A DNA stretch of 12,522 nt from Cyanothece sp. UBA12306 (lineage in GTDB: Bacteria > Cyanobacteriota > Cyanobacteriia > Cyanobacteriales > Microcystaceae): positions 437 to 12,958 of the forward strand of contig DLXW01000234.1 in assembly GCA_003448685.1 (NCBI GenBank), read 5' to 3'. The translations under genes and the position numbers were made by a program. Of this stretch, positions 5,538 to 12,522 are shown in pieces (within the stretch, counting starts at the first letter, position 1; each line of letters begins with the position of its first letter). A model generated the notes under the pieces. That model was not told the origin of the DNA and did no database searches. It saw only the letters and a list, made by a program, of their open reading frames with translations.

Positions 5538-6233
5538 ATGTCAAATTCTGAGAAAATTCTGCTTGTCGATGACGAACCTGGAGTTCGTGAATCTGTACAG
5601 GCTTATTTGGAATATAGTGGCGATTTTGAGGTTAAAGTTGCCAGTAATGCTAATCAAGCTTGGGAATTGATTGAGCAAGAAATGCCTGATTTGATTATTT
5701 CTGATATTATGATGCCTCAGGTTGATGGCTATCAATTTTTAGAAAAAATACGAGAAAATTCTCGATATCAAACTATTCCAGTAATTTTTTTAACAGCTAG
5801 GGGAATGACTTCCGATCGCATTCAAGGTTATCATGCCGGTTGTGATGCCTATTTGTCTAAACCCTTTGATCCTGAAGAATTAGAAGCCATTGTTAAAAAC
5901 TTACTCGAACGGCACAAAACCAACAATCAAGTTAGTAGTGATTCTGTCAAATTAGAAGAAATTGCCCAAGAGATTCGGGAACTTAAGGCTCAAATCGGAC
6001 AACAACCCCATTTAGTCACTACTCCATCACCGATTAAAATTGAATTAACCCCCAGAGAACAAAGCGTTTTAGACTTAGTCGCAGAAGGGTTAATGAATAA
6101 GGAAATTGCTTCTCGTTTGAATACGAGTGTTCGCAATGTGGAAAAATATGTTAGTCGTTTATTTAGTAAAACGGGTACTAATAGTAGAACGGAATTAGTG
6201 CGTTTTGCCCTAAAACATGGACTGACTGATTGA
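5538..6233 (+). CDS. rre1: Rre1/Ycf29-type response regulator (receiver + LuxR-type HTH)
   Basis: This 231-residue NarL/FixJ-class response regulator has two domains. The receiver domain (about 5-125) has the acidic pocket D11-D12, phospho-acceptor D56 in LIISDIMMPQ, T86 in IFLTARG and K108 in YLSKPFDPEE. A linker follows with a short coiled-coil-like stretch (about 137-155). The LuxR-type helix-turn-helix (about 169-230) reads LTPREQSVLDLVAEGLMNKE, then RNVEKYVSRLFSKTGTNSRT. The whole pattern, including QGYHAGCDAYLSKPF and the ending RTELVRFALKHGLTD, matches my memory of cyanobacterial Rre1 (slr1783), homologous to plastid Ycf29. That regulator works with the Hik34/Hik2 kinases in stress gene control. 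No kinase gene is adjacent here. It is the only complete plus-strand gene in the window and converges on the 96-residue gene, leaving a 30-bp gap without an obvious terminator. Confidence 0.88.
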   Translation: MSNSEKILLVDDEPGVRESVQAYLEYSGDFEVKVASNANQAWELIEQEMPDLIISDIMMPQVDGYQFLEKIRENSRYQTIPVIFLTARGMTSDRIQGYHAGCDAYLSKPFDPEELEAIVKNLLERHKTNNQVSSDSVKLEEIAQEIRELKAQIGQQPHLVTTPSPIKIELTPREQSVLDLVAEGLMNKEIASRLNTSVRNVEKYVSRLFSKTGTNSRTELVRFALKHGLTD

Positions 6234-6263
6234 ATTATCAATTATGAAGTTGCTATGCCTCTT

Positions 6264-6554
6264 TTAAACCAACAAAAATTCAATACGAGGAATTAAAGGA
6301 TCTTGAACTAATCCAATTCCAGTCAATCCCCAGCGTTGCAAAATAGCTTTTAATTGAGTGCTTGGAATTGATTCGACCGAAAAGCGATCGCTAATTCCTG
6401 AACCGTGCGTATTCAGATAACTTAGGGCTTCAAAATCTTCTTTGAAGAGTAACAAATATTGATCTATTTTTTCATTGTTTTCTTGAGGTATTCGGGCCAC
6501 TAAATATTGACCATCAGTTTTAGAACGGACTAAATAGTGAACTTGAGATAACAT
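6264..6554 (-). CDS. Conserved-looking small protein of unknown function
   Basis: The 96-residue product is unrecognised. It starts MLSQVHYLVRSKTDGQYLVA, has alternating strand- and helix-like segments, and contains no cysteine pairs, signal peptide or membrane segment. It looks like a soluble cyanobacterial hypothetical protein. The start codon lies 9 bp after the stop of the upstream ABC permease gene, so the two are probably co-transcribed. No ribosome binding site is evident. It carries a HIP1 site (6384-6391), which supports it as resident DNA. No function is claimed, and the link to transport rests only on position. Confidence 0.7.
   Translation of the reverse strand: MLSQVHYLVRSKTDGQYLVARIPQENNEKIDQYLLLFKEDFEALSYLNTHGSGISDRFSVESIPSTQLKAILQRWGLTGIGLVQDPLIPRIEFLLV
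6384..6391. repeat. HIP1 octamer GCGATCGC
   Basis: Second HIP1 copy, inside the 96-residue gene. Confidence 0.9.
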
Positions 6555-6563
6555 AATTGATCA

Positions 6564-7613
6564 TTATTTTAAGTTTTCTAATTTGATGCGAGGATCAACC
6601 GCTTTCAGTAATAAATCGGCTAATAAATTACCCACAATTAACATAGTTGCCCCCATAGTTAAACTTCCCATTACTAAGAAAATATCCTGTGCTATAACTG
6701 CTTGTAAGATTAAACGTCCTAACCCTGGCCAATTAAAGAAAAATTCTGCTATGAACGCGCCTCCTAATAAACTAGCAAACTCAAATCCGAGTAGGGTGAT
6801 TAAAGGGTTAATTGCATTACGTAAAGCATGAACATAAATTACCTTGTCTTCGGGTAATCCTTTGGCCCGTGCGGTTTGAATATAATCTTGTCGCATCACA
6901 TCTAACATTTGCCCCCGCATTAACCGCATTAAACCAGCAAAACTGGTGATGCTTAAGGCCATAGTTGGAAGAATCATGTGCCAACCAATATCGAGAATTT
7001 TACCTATGGGTGATAAATCTCCGTGATTGAGACTGGTCATATCTCCTACGGGTAAAATAGGGGAAATATTCTGGGCAAAAATCAACAACAATAATGCAGT
7101 AATAAAACTAGGAAATCCTTGGCCTAAATAACTCAGAACGCGAAGAATTTTGTCAATTATACTATTTTGTTTAACAGCGCTTAAAATTCCTAAAGGTATG
7201 GCAATAAGCCAAGTTAACATAATAGAAGCAATAGCTAATAAAAGTGTAGCTGGAATTCTTTCAACTAATAAAGAAGCAATGGAACGATTGTAAATAAAAC
7301 TAAATCCAAAATCGAAACGAGTTACTACTTGCCATAACCACAATCTATACTGTTCATACCAAGGTTTATCTAATCCAAAACGAGCAATAAAATCTTGAAG
7401 AGTTTCTGGGGAAATATTGGGATTTTGTCTTAAAGTATCAACAAAATCTCCTGGAGCAATTTGGATAATAACAAAGCTCAAAAAAGAAGCAAATAATAAG
7501 GTTAAAAGTCCTTGTAGAACTCGTTTGACAATATAAAGCGTTGTTTCATTAGTTAGTAAAGCTTGTAGTCCCTTTGATTGTTGTTTAACTTGAACAGATG
7601 GATTGGAATTCAT
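6564..7613 (-). CDS. ABC transporter permease, DppB/OppB family
   Basis: This 349-residue inner-membrane permease is of the type that imports peptides, nickel or related solutes. After a polar N-terminus, the family start YIVKRVLQGLLTLLFASFLS (about 27-46) leads into the first membrane segment and the periplasmic motif APGD (53-56). The binding-protein-dependent transport domain follows (about 115-340), with five more likely membrane helices. The EAA loop that contacts the ATPase is seen around 245-267 (TARAKGLPEDKVIYVHALRN, then AINPLI). The C-terminal GGAFIAEFFFNWPGLGRL (284-301) and the ending DPRIKL are typical. The second permease, ATPases and binding protein are not in the window. Scattered single permease genes of this family are usual in cyanobacteria. 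The substrate cannot be told. A small protein gene follows after 9 bp. Confidence 0.88.
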   Translation of the reverse strand: MNSNPSVQVKQQSKGLQALLTNETTLYIVKRVLQGLLTLLFASFLSFVIIQIAPGDFVDTLRQNPNISPETLQDFIARFGLDKPWYEQYRLWLWQVVTRFDFGFSFIYNRSIASLLVERIPATLLLAIASIMLTWLIAIPLGILSAVKQNSIIDKILRVLSYLGQGFPSFITALLLLIFAQNISPILPVGDMTSLNHGDLSPIGKILDIGWHMILPTMALSITSFAGLMRLMRGQMLDVMRQDYIQTARAKGLPEDKVIYVHALRNAINPLITLLGFEFASLLGGAFIAEFFFNWPGLGRLILQAVIAQDIFLVMGSLTMGATMLIVGNLLADLLLKAVDPRIKLENLK

Positions 7614-7675
7614 AAAAATTATTTTGGCTAGTTTGTCTCTGGTAACGATTAGCTAGTTTTAGGTCAATAGTCCTA

Positions 7676-7704
7676 ATTATAGCAAATACAAGACCAAGAT
7701 AAAC
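7676..7704 (-). promoter_or_regulatory. Extended -10 promoter of the permease operon
   Basis: On the minus strand, TGCTATAAT (7676-7684) is a consensus -10 (TATAAT at 7676-7681) with the TGn extension. The -35 region (about 7699-7704) is poor, as is usual with extended -10 promoters. It predicts a leader of about 55 nt before the ATG at 7613. The rest of the 148-bp gap holds nothing I can name. Confidence 0.5.
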
Positions 7705-7761
7705 CCTTGAAAATTAAAGCTAAAATTGACCTGACTTCGATTTTAATTATAGTTAATCTAA

Positions 7762-8325
7762 TCAATCTAATAACCAAGTCAATAAATCTTCTACTGTTAA
7801 GTGGAATTTCTGGGCAAATAAAGGGACAGGTAATTGTTGTTGGAGTTCTTCAAATACTTCCATTCTTTGCTCAGGGTAATAGACAAAAACGCTTTGTTCT
7901 TCGGGATCAATTAACCAACCTATTTGAGTTCCATATTTCAAGCAATGAAGAATATTTTTAGTGACTTTTGTCTGACTTTGTTGAGGTGAAAGTATTTCAA
8001 TTGTCCAATTAGGAGCTAGATTAAAATTATTAGAGATTGCTCCATTTTGATCACGGGGTATTCTTGGCGAGGTAAAAACACAGACATCTGGAACAGTTGA
8101 ATGTCCACCAAAGGTACATCGAAGTTCAGGAAAAGCACGACCAATTTTATCTGGTTTAACTACTGCATTAATTGCTGTTACTAATTCTCCTTGAATAGTG
8201 CTATGTTTTCCCTGGGGCATAGGTTTTTGAATAATTTGACTATTAATATATTCAAGAGCAGGTTTAGTTTCCTGAAGTTTTAAAAATTCCTCTAATGTTA
8301 GAGATTTTGGTAGAGATTGTACCAT
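7762..8325 (-). CDS. Uma2-family (DUF820) restriction-endonuclease-like protein
   Basis: This 187-residue protein belongs to the PD-(D/E)XK-fold Uma2 family, which is greatly expanded in cyanobacteria and mostly of unknown role. Family landmarks are seen in order: the N-terminal LTLEEFLKLQ (9-18) and E25; the small-residue/histidine turn QGKHSTIQGEL (38-48); the PELRCTFGG strand (66-74); the VPDVCVF motif with candidate metal ligand D80; TIEILSP with E110; and the GWLIDPEEQSVFVYYP strand pair (136-151). The usual helix with its lysine lies between (around K120-K130). The start is supported by AAGGGAG 9 nt upstream. It lies 47 bp after the ubiD stop, so read-through from ubiD is possible. Biochemical activity is not established for most members. 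Confidence 0.85.
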   Translation of the reverse strand: MVQSLPKSLTLEEFLKLQETKPALEYINSQIIQKPMPQGKHSTIQGELVTAINAVVKPDKIGRAFPELRCTFGGHSTVPDVCVFTSPRIPRDQNGAISNNFNLAPNWTIEILSPQQSQTKVTKNILHCLKYGTQIGWLIDPEEQSVFVYYPEQRMEVFEELQQQLPVPLFAQKFHLTVEDLLTWLLD

Positions 8326-8334
8326 TGAATATAA

Positions 8335-8341
8335 CTCCCTT
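8335..8341 (-). promoter_or_regulatory. Ribosome binding site of the Uma2 gene
   Basis: AAGGGAG on the minus strand, 9 nt before the ATG at 8325, confirms that start. Confidence 0.6.
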
Positions 8342-8372
8342 GTCTTGAAAAATATCGACTATTAAATATTAA

Positions 8373-9881
8373 CTATTTGATGTCATAGCCAAAAAGATTA
8401 GCATTAACTTCATCTAGAATAATATCTCCTAAACCATACTCATGCCAACGACGATTAACCATAGCTGCAACATCAGCATCAGACTCTAAAGTTTCTCCCC
8501 ATTCGTGATCTGTTTCAGGATACATTTTCGTGGTTGCATCAATCCCCATTCTGCCTCCTAACCCTAATTTTTGACTGGCAAAATCTAAGGTGTCAAATGG
8601 GGTTTCTGGTAAAATAAAAACATCTCTTGATGGGTCAACTTTAGAACTAATTGCCCAGACTACTTGACGGGGATCTCGAATATTAATGTTTTTGTCTACA
8701 ACTATCACAAATTTGGTATAAGTAAACTGGGGTAAAGCACTCCAAAAAGCTAAAGCTGCACGTCTTGCTTGGCCTGGATAAGCTTTATCAATGGAGATAA
8801 TTGCTGCTTTATAACTTAAGGCTTCCATTGGTAGGAAAAAGTCTGTTATTTCTGAAATTTGTTGTCGCAAAATAGGAGTGTAAATGCGATTTAAGGCAAT
8901 AGCCATCATCGCTTCTTCTTTGGGAGGACGACCGCTAAAAGTAGTTAAATAAATGGGATCTTTGCGATGGGTTAAACAATGAAATCGAATTAAAGGGGAA
9001 TCTTCGACTCCTCCGTAATATCCCATGTGGTCTCCAAAAGGTCCGTCGGGTAATACTTCTCCTGGAGTAATGGTTCCTTCGAGGATGAATTCTGCATCCG
9101 CAGGGACTTCTAGGTCCAGGGTTTTACATTTGGTTAAGGTGACTCCTGAACCTCCGTATAATCCTGCAAATAGCCATTCTGAAAGATCTACAGGGATGGG
9201 TGTAGCTGCGGCCATAATAATTAAGGGATCAACGCCGAGGGCGATGGCAATTTCTAATTTTTTACCATTTTCGGCTGCTTTTCTCAGATGTCTGGCCCCA
9301 CCTCTAACCGATAACCAATGAACGGTCATGGTGTTTTTAGATTGTAATTGCAGACGATAAACTCCGACATTGGGGGTTCCGGTTTCGCAGTCTTTGGTAA
9401 TAACTAATCCTAGGGTGATAATTTTCCCTGCATCGCCACAATAGGGACGAATTAGGGGTAAAATATCGAGATCTAATGCTTCATTTTCAATCACAACTTG
9501 TTGGCAGGGAGGCAAAAAAGTTTTACCTGGTTTTGCTTTAACTACATCAAAAAGAACTTTGCCAAAATCAATTGCTTGAGAGATTTTTTTGGGAGGTTTT
9601 GGTTGTTGCAACATGGCTAATTTTTGCCCCAGGGTTTCTAATTCTTGGGGTTCTTCCATGTTCATCGCCCAACAGATACGTTCTACGGTTCCCATTAAGT
9701 TAATGGCCACAGGAAAGTCTGATCCTTTGACGTTCTCGAATAATAGTCCAGGGCCTCCTGCTTGTAGCATTCGGTTAGATATTTCTGCAATTTCTAGGTC
9801 GGGGTCTACTAATGCGTTGATACGTCTCAATTGTCCGCGTTGTTCGAGTTGATTGATAAATTCCCGTAAATTTCTGGCCAT
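8373..9881 (-). CDS. ubiD: UbiD-family prenylated-FMN-dependent decarboxylase (plastoquinone pathway)
   Basis: This is a full-length 502-residue UbiD-family enzyme. Members use prenylated FMN made by UbiX for reversible decarboxylation. In cyanobacteria this one is expected to act on 4-hydroxy-3-polyprenylbenzoate in plastoquinone synthesis. Seen in order: the N-terminal LREFINQLEQRGQLRRI (5-21); the LLFENVKG strand (46-53); the cofactor/metal region NVGVYRLQLQ (171-180) and HWLSVRGGARHL (188-199); the helix VDLSEWLFAGLYGG with E235; AEFILEGTITPGE (263-275); the signature DGPFGDHMGYYGG (279-291), which holds a catalytic acidic residue; and the C-terminal LGLGGRMGIDATTK (439-452). No ubiX or other quinone gene is adjacent, as is usual in cyanobacteria. 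There is no Shine-Dalgarno sequence before the ATG. Confidence 0.93.
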   Translation of the reverse strand: MARNLREFINQLEQRGQLRRINALVDPDLEIAEISNRMLQAGGPGLLFENVKGSDFPVAINLMGTVERICWAMNMEEPQELETLGQKLAMLQQPKPPKKISQAIDFGKVLFDVVKAKPGKTFLPPCQQVVIENEALDLDILPLIRPYCGDAGKIITLGLVITKDCETGTPNVGVYRLQLQSKNTMTVHWLSVRGGARHLRKAAENGKKLEIAIALGVDPLIIMAAATPIPVDLSEWLFAGLYGGSGVTLTKCKTLDLEVPADAEFILEGTITPGEVLPDGPFGDHMGYYGGVEDSPLIRFHCLTHRKDPIYLTTFSGRPPKEEAMMAIALNRIYTPILRQQISEITDFFLPMEALSYKAAIISIDKAYPGQARRAALAFWSALPQFTYTKFVIVVDKNINIRDPRQVVWAISSKVDPSRDVFILPETPFDTLDFASQKLGLGGRMGIDATTKMYPETDHEWGETLESDADVAAMVNRRWHEYGLGDIILDEVNANLFGYDIK

Positions 9882-9918
9882 GGTGTAATTGTTGACAAAG
9901 TTTCTTAATCTATTATGA

Positions 9919-10020
9919 CCAAAAATTTTGGATTTTGGATTGTCGATACAAGATTAACAACAAGTCCGAAGTCTTTCAAGCAGGAGAAAATCCTATAACC
10001 ATACATCTAAAATCCACAAT
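9919..10020. repeat. ATTTTGG heptad repeats, palindrome and inverted copy upstream of ubiD
   Basis: CCAAAAATTTTGG (9919-9931) is a palindrome that overlaps two tandem heptads ATTTTGG (9925-9931 and 9932-9938). A degenerate inverted copy, CTAAAATCCACAAT, lies at 10007-10020. Such GGATTTT-type short tandem repeats are common between cyanobacterial genes. On the minus strand, TATAAT at 10022-10027 could be a ubiD -10 box, but the -35 is poor. The 169-bp gap has no other recognisable feature. Confidence 0.4.
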
Positions 10021-10050
10021 TATTATACTGGCTTCTTCAAATATATTTTA

Positions 10051-10533
10051 TCAAAGTTTTTCTTGTTTTTGAATATTTGTTTCTAATTCCTTGAGTTCTT
10101 TTTGACGATTGTTTAAAAGTTCTTCTTGTTGTTTCAGATTAGCTTCTAACTCTTGAAGTTGTTCTTTTTGTGTCTCTAGTTCTAGATGACGACGTGTCAA
10201 ATCCAAACTTTTTAAAGTCATTTCTTGCCGCCAATTTTCAATTTGTTGTTGTTCTTGATTGAATGAATCTGATAATTTAGTACCATGACCAAGATGGTTT
10301 TTTACTAATTCAATTATCCAATTTTTAGCTTCTTGAATATTAATGATTTTTTGCCCTTCTATCAATTCTATTAACACCAAAACTCCATTATTAAATGGAA
10401 CGTCAACTTGACTAAAAATAACCTCGTAGGGCAAAATTATTTTCCAACGGTCAAGAGATTCTTGGCGCGCTAGTAACTGAAGTTCTATCTCTCCTGTAGT
10501 TGAATTGTTTTTAACTTGAGCCAGGTGTAGCAT
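10051..10533 (-). CDS. Coiled-coil protein of unknown function, next to valS
   Basis: The 160-residue product has two parts. Residues 1-85 look like a small mixed alpha/beta domain (MLHLAQVKNNSTTGEIELQL, then RWKIILPYEVIFSQVDVPFN). Residues about 92-160 form a long charged coiled coil rich in Q, E, K and L (for example ELETQKEQLQELEANLKQQE) that runs to the end. No signal peptide or membrane segment is seen. It lies 37 bp after the valS stop on the same strand and may share its transcript. The N-terminal part looks conserved rather than random, but I do not recognise a family. A scaffold or oligomerising role would be a guess. There is no ribosome binding site before the ATG. Confidence 0.75.
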   Translation of the reverse strand: MLHLAQVKNNSTTGEIELQLLARQESLDRWKIILPYEVIFSQVDVPFNNGVLVLIELIEGQKIINIQEAKNWIIELVKNHLGHGTKLSDSFNQEQQQIENWRQEMTLKSLDLTRRHLELETQKEQLQELEANLKQQEELLNNRQKELKELETNIQKQEKL

Positions 10534-10570
10534 AATTGATGAGGGCTAATCAAAGTGGCTTTCATTATTA

Positions 10571-12522
10571 TTATTTCAAACGTTGCAGACGTTCAAGGAG
10601 AATTTCTGCTTGTTTTTGGGCTTCGGCAAGGGCATCTTTAGCACCTTGAATGACATCTTGGGGGGCTTTGTTGATAAAACCTGGGTTGTTGAGACGACCA
10701 CTAAGAGATTTAATCTCTGCCTCTACTTTACCTAAATTTTTCTCTAGTTTCCCTCGAAGACTAGCAACATCAATGATACCAGATAAGGGAATTAAGGCCT
10801 GTACTGTCCCAATCACTCCGGCAACAACCTGCCCCACTTCCTGTTCTAATTGGGGTATGATGGTCAATCGTTCAACTTTTGCGAGGTTTTTAAGATAAGT
10901 TTGAGCAGATTCTAGGATAGTTCTTTCTGCTGCATTTTCACTTTGTAAAATTACCGAAACTTTAACCCCAGGTTTAATTTCTGCTTCGGCCCGCAGGTTT
11001 CTTAGGGTGCGAATGGTTCCAATAATGAGGCTAAATGACTCTTCTAATTCGGAATTAATAGCCTGGATATCAGCCATGGGATAATCTTGTGTGGCTAAGA
11101 ATTTTTCCTGACTTTGGGTCAGAGTTTGCCAAATTTCTTCGGTAATATGGGGCATGAAAGGATGAAGTAACCTTAATGTATTATCAAGGATATAAGCTAA
11201 AGTTTGTTGAGCAACTAAGCGAGAATCGATATTAGCATCCTGCCAAAGACGATACTTGACTAATTCAATATACCAATCACAGAAATCCCCCCAAATAAAC
11301 TCATATAGTCCTTTAGATGCTTCTCCTAGGCCGTAGTTATCGATACAATCTCTAGTTTGTTGAACTACTTGATGAAAACGGGATAAGATCCAGCGATCGC
11401 ACAATTCCAATTTTTCTAATTCAGGAAGTCCTAAACTTTGAGGGGTTTTTCCTTCTAAATTCATCATGACAAACCGCGCTGCATTCCACAATTTATTGGC
11501 GAAGTTTCGGGATGCTTCGACGGATTCCGATTCATCGGTTTTGCGGTTATATTGTAAGCTAATATCTTGACCTGCACCAGCTACTTCTTTAATTAGGGTA
11601 TAACGTAGAGCATCGGTTCCGTACTTTTCAATTAGGATTAAAGGATCGATTCCATTATTAGCAGATTTAGACATTTTTTTGCCATTTTCATCCCTAACTA
11701 ATCCATGAATATAGACATCTTTAAAGGGGATTTGATCGGTGAAATAACCGGCCATCATGGTCATACGAGCAACCCAAAAAAAGATAATATCAAAACCGGT
11801 AACTAGGGTACTGGTGGGATAGTAGGTTTTTAGGTCTTCGCTATTTTCTGGCCAACCTAAAGTTGAGAAAGGCCATAAACCAGAAGAAAACCAAGTATCA
11901 AGAACATCAGGATCTTGTTCTATTTGAATATTTTCTCCGTATTGTTCTTGGGCTTTTTTGATTGCTTCTATTTCGTTTTCTGCAACTATAAAAGGTGTTT
12001 GTTCCGTAATTTCGTTGTTGGTTTCACTAACAATATACCAAGCGGGAATTCGATGTCCCCACCATAATTGACGAGAGATGCACCAGTCCTTTAATTTTAT
12101 TAACCAATCTCGATAAACTTTGGTCCAGCGATCAGGAACAAATCGAGGAGAATTATGGTTATCTAAAAAGGTTAAGGCTTTTTGAGCGAGAGGGTCAATT
12201 TTGACGAACCATTGAGTAGATAGCAATGGTTCAACAGGGACTTTTCCTCGATCACTATAGGGTACTGCGTGGCGGTATTCTTCTATCTTAATTAAATATC
12301 CTGCTTCTTCAAGCTTTTTAACAATATTTTTCCTGGCAACATAGCGATCTTGTCCCTCAAATATTCCGGCATTTTCATTGAGTGTGCCGTCTTTATTCAT
12401 AATATTAATAAAGGGCAAATCATGGCGTTTTCCCATCTCGAAATCGTTGGGATCGTGCGCTGGTGTGACCTTAACGCAACCCGTTCCAAATTCGGGGTCA
12501 ACTATTTGTGGCATTTTCGTTA
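10571..12522 (-). CDS. valS: Valyl-tRNA synthetase, 5' end outside the window
   Basis: The frame is open to the right edge, and about 650 of the usual 900-plus residues are visible. The enzyme charges tRNA-Val and edits mischarged threonine. From the visible ATG at 12514 (internal; the codons before it are also open): the end of the editing domain with [17 protein letters not shown] (9-25); the catalytic domain segments [17 protein letters not shown] (144-160) and [20 protein letters not shown] (201-220); the ATP-binding KMSKS loop at 280-284 ([14 protein letters not shown]); the anticodon-binding helical domain (from about 365); and the C-terminal tRNA-binding coiled-coil arm from about 580 ([20 protein letters not shown]). 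The HIGH motif lies outside the window. The visible part shows no damage. Confidence 0.96.
   Translation of the reverse strand, partial: TKMPQIVDPEFGTGCVKVTPAHDPNDFEMGKRHDLPFINIMNKDGTLNENAGIFEGQDRYVARKNIVKKLEEAGYLIKIEEYRHAVPYSDRGKVPVEPLLSTQWFVKIDPLAQKALTFLDNHNSPRFVPDRWTKVYRDWLIKLKDWCISRQLWWGHRIPAWYIVSETNNEITEQTPFIVAENEIEAIKKAQEQYGENIQIEQDPDVLDTWFSSGLWPFSTLGWPENSEDLKTYYPTSTLVTGFDIIFFWVARMTMMAGYFTDQIPFKDVYIHGLVRDENGKKMSKSANNGIDPLILIEKYGTDALRYTLIKEVAGAGQDISLQYNRKTDESESVEASRNFANKLWNAARFVMMNLEGKTPQSLGLPELEKLELCDRWILSRFHQVVQQTRDCIDNYGLGEASKGLYEFIWGDFCDWYIELVKYRLWQDANIDSRLVAQQTLAYILDNTLRLLHPFMPHITEEIWQTLTQSQEKFLATQDYPMADIQAINSELEESFSLIIGTIRTLRNLRAEAEIKPGVKVSVILQSENAAERTILESAQTYLKNLAKVERLTIIPQLEQEVGQVVAGVIGTVQALIPLSGIIDVASLRGKLEKNLGKVEAEIKSLSGRLNNPGFINKAPQDVIQGAKDALAEAQKQAEILLERLQRLK
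11393..11400. repeat. HIP1 octamer GCGATCGC
   Basis: Third HIP1 copy, inside valS. Confidence 0.9.

Noticed and set aside
6234..6263. Bidirectional terminator between rre1 and the 96-residue gene
   Set aside because: The 30-bp gap contains only a weak AT-rich inverted sequence and no stable stem with a T tract.
7707..7961. 84-codon plus-strand frame overlapping the 3' end of the Uma2 gene
   Set aside because: Most of it is the antisense of Uma2, and its isoleucine/leucine-rich composition reflects AT-rich sequence.
12515..12522. valS start at the ATG at 12514
   Set aside because: The codons before it remain open and the visible product lacks the HIGH motif and most of the editing domain, so this methionine is internal.

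Overview
The window looks like chromosomal DNA of a unicellular cyanobacterium. Three HIP1 octamers (GCGATCGC), low G+C, a cyAbrB-type regulator, an Rre1/Ycf29-type response regulator and a UbiD decarboxylase of the plastoquinone type all point that way. A Crocosphaera/Cyanothece-like relative is my inference from overall gene style; no search was run. Almost everything is on the minus strand. The exceptions are a gene tail at the left edge and the response regulator.

Left part (1-2257) is a decaying region. The 3' end of a plus-strand gene (tentatively cbiD) is followed by a short relic of a FAD-monooxygenase gene. Next comes a nitrilase-family gene that has lost its catalytic core through an internal deletion with a frame change, then an intact FAD-dependent monooxygenase with a C-terminal membrane anchor. 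The relic and the intact gene share a stretch of about 50 bp, which suggests a collapsed duplication.

A lone tnpB element (about 2257-3613) sits directly against the translation start of the monooxygenase. It has terminal hairpins and an intact RuvC/zinc-ribbon nuclease, but no tnpA. Beyond it lie a long GC-rich palindrome, a CPBP-family membrane protease, and the cyAbrB1-type regulator. That regulator diverges from the rre1 response-regulator gene across a 446-bp intergenic region.

The right part (6264-12522) is ordinary housekeeping and transport sequence on the minus strand. In transcription order it holds valS (5' end cut by the window), a coiled-coil protein, ubiD, a Uma2-family nuclease-like gene, a DppB-type ABC permease, and a small conserved-looking protein that is probably co-transcribed with the permease.

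No clearly new multi-gene system is visible. The points most worth a second look are the TnpB element with a predicted guide that would cover the monooxygenase ribosome binding site, the broken nitrilase with its neighbouring monooxygenase relic, and the structured leaders around tnpB and the cyAbrB1 gene.
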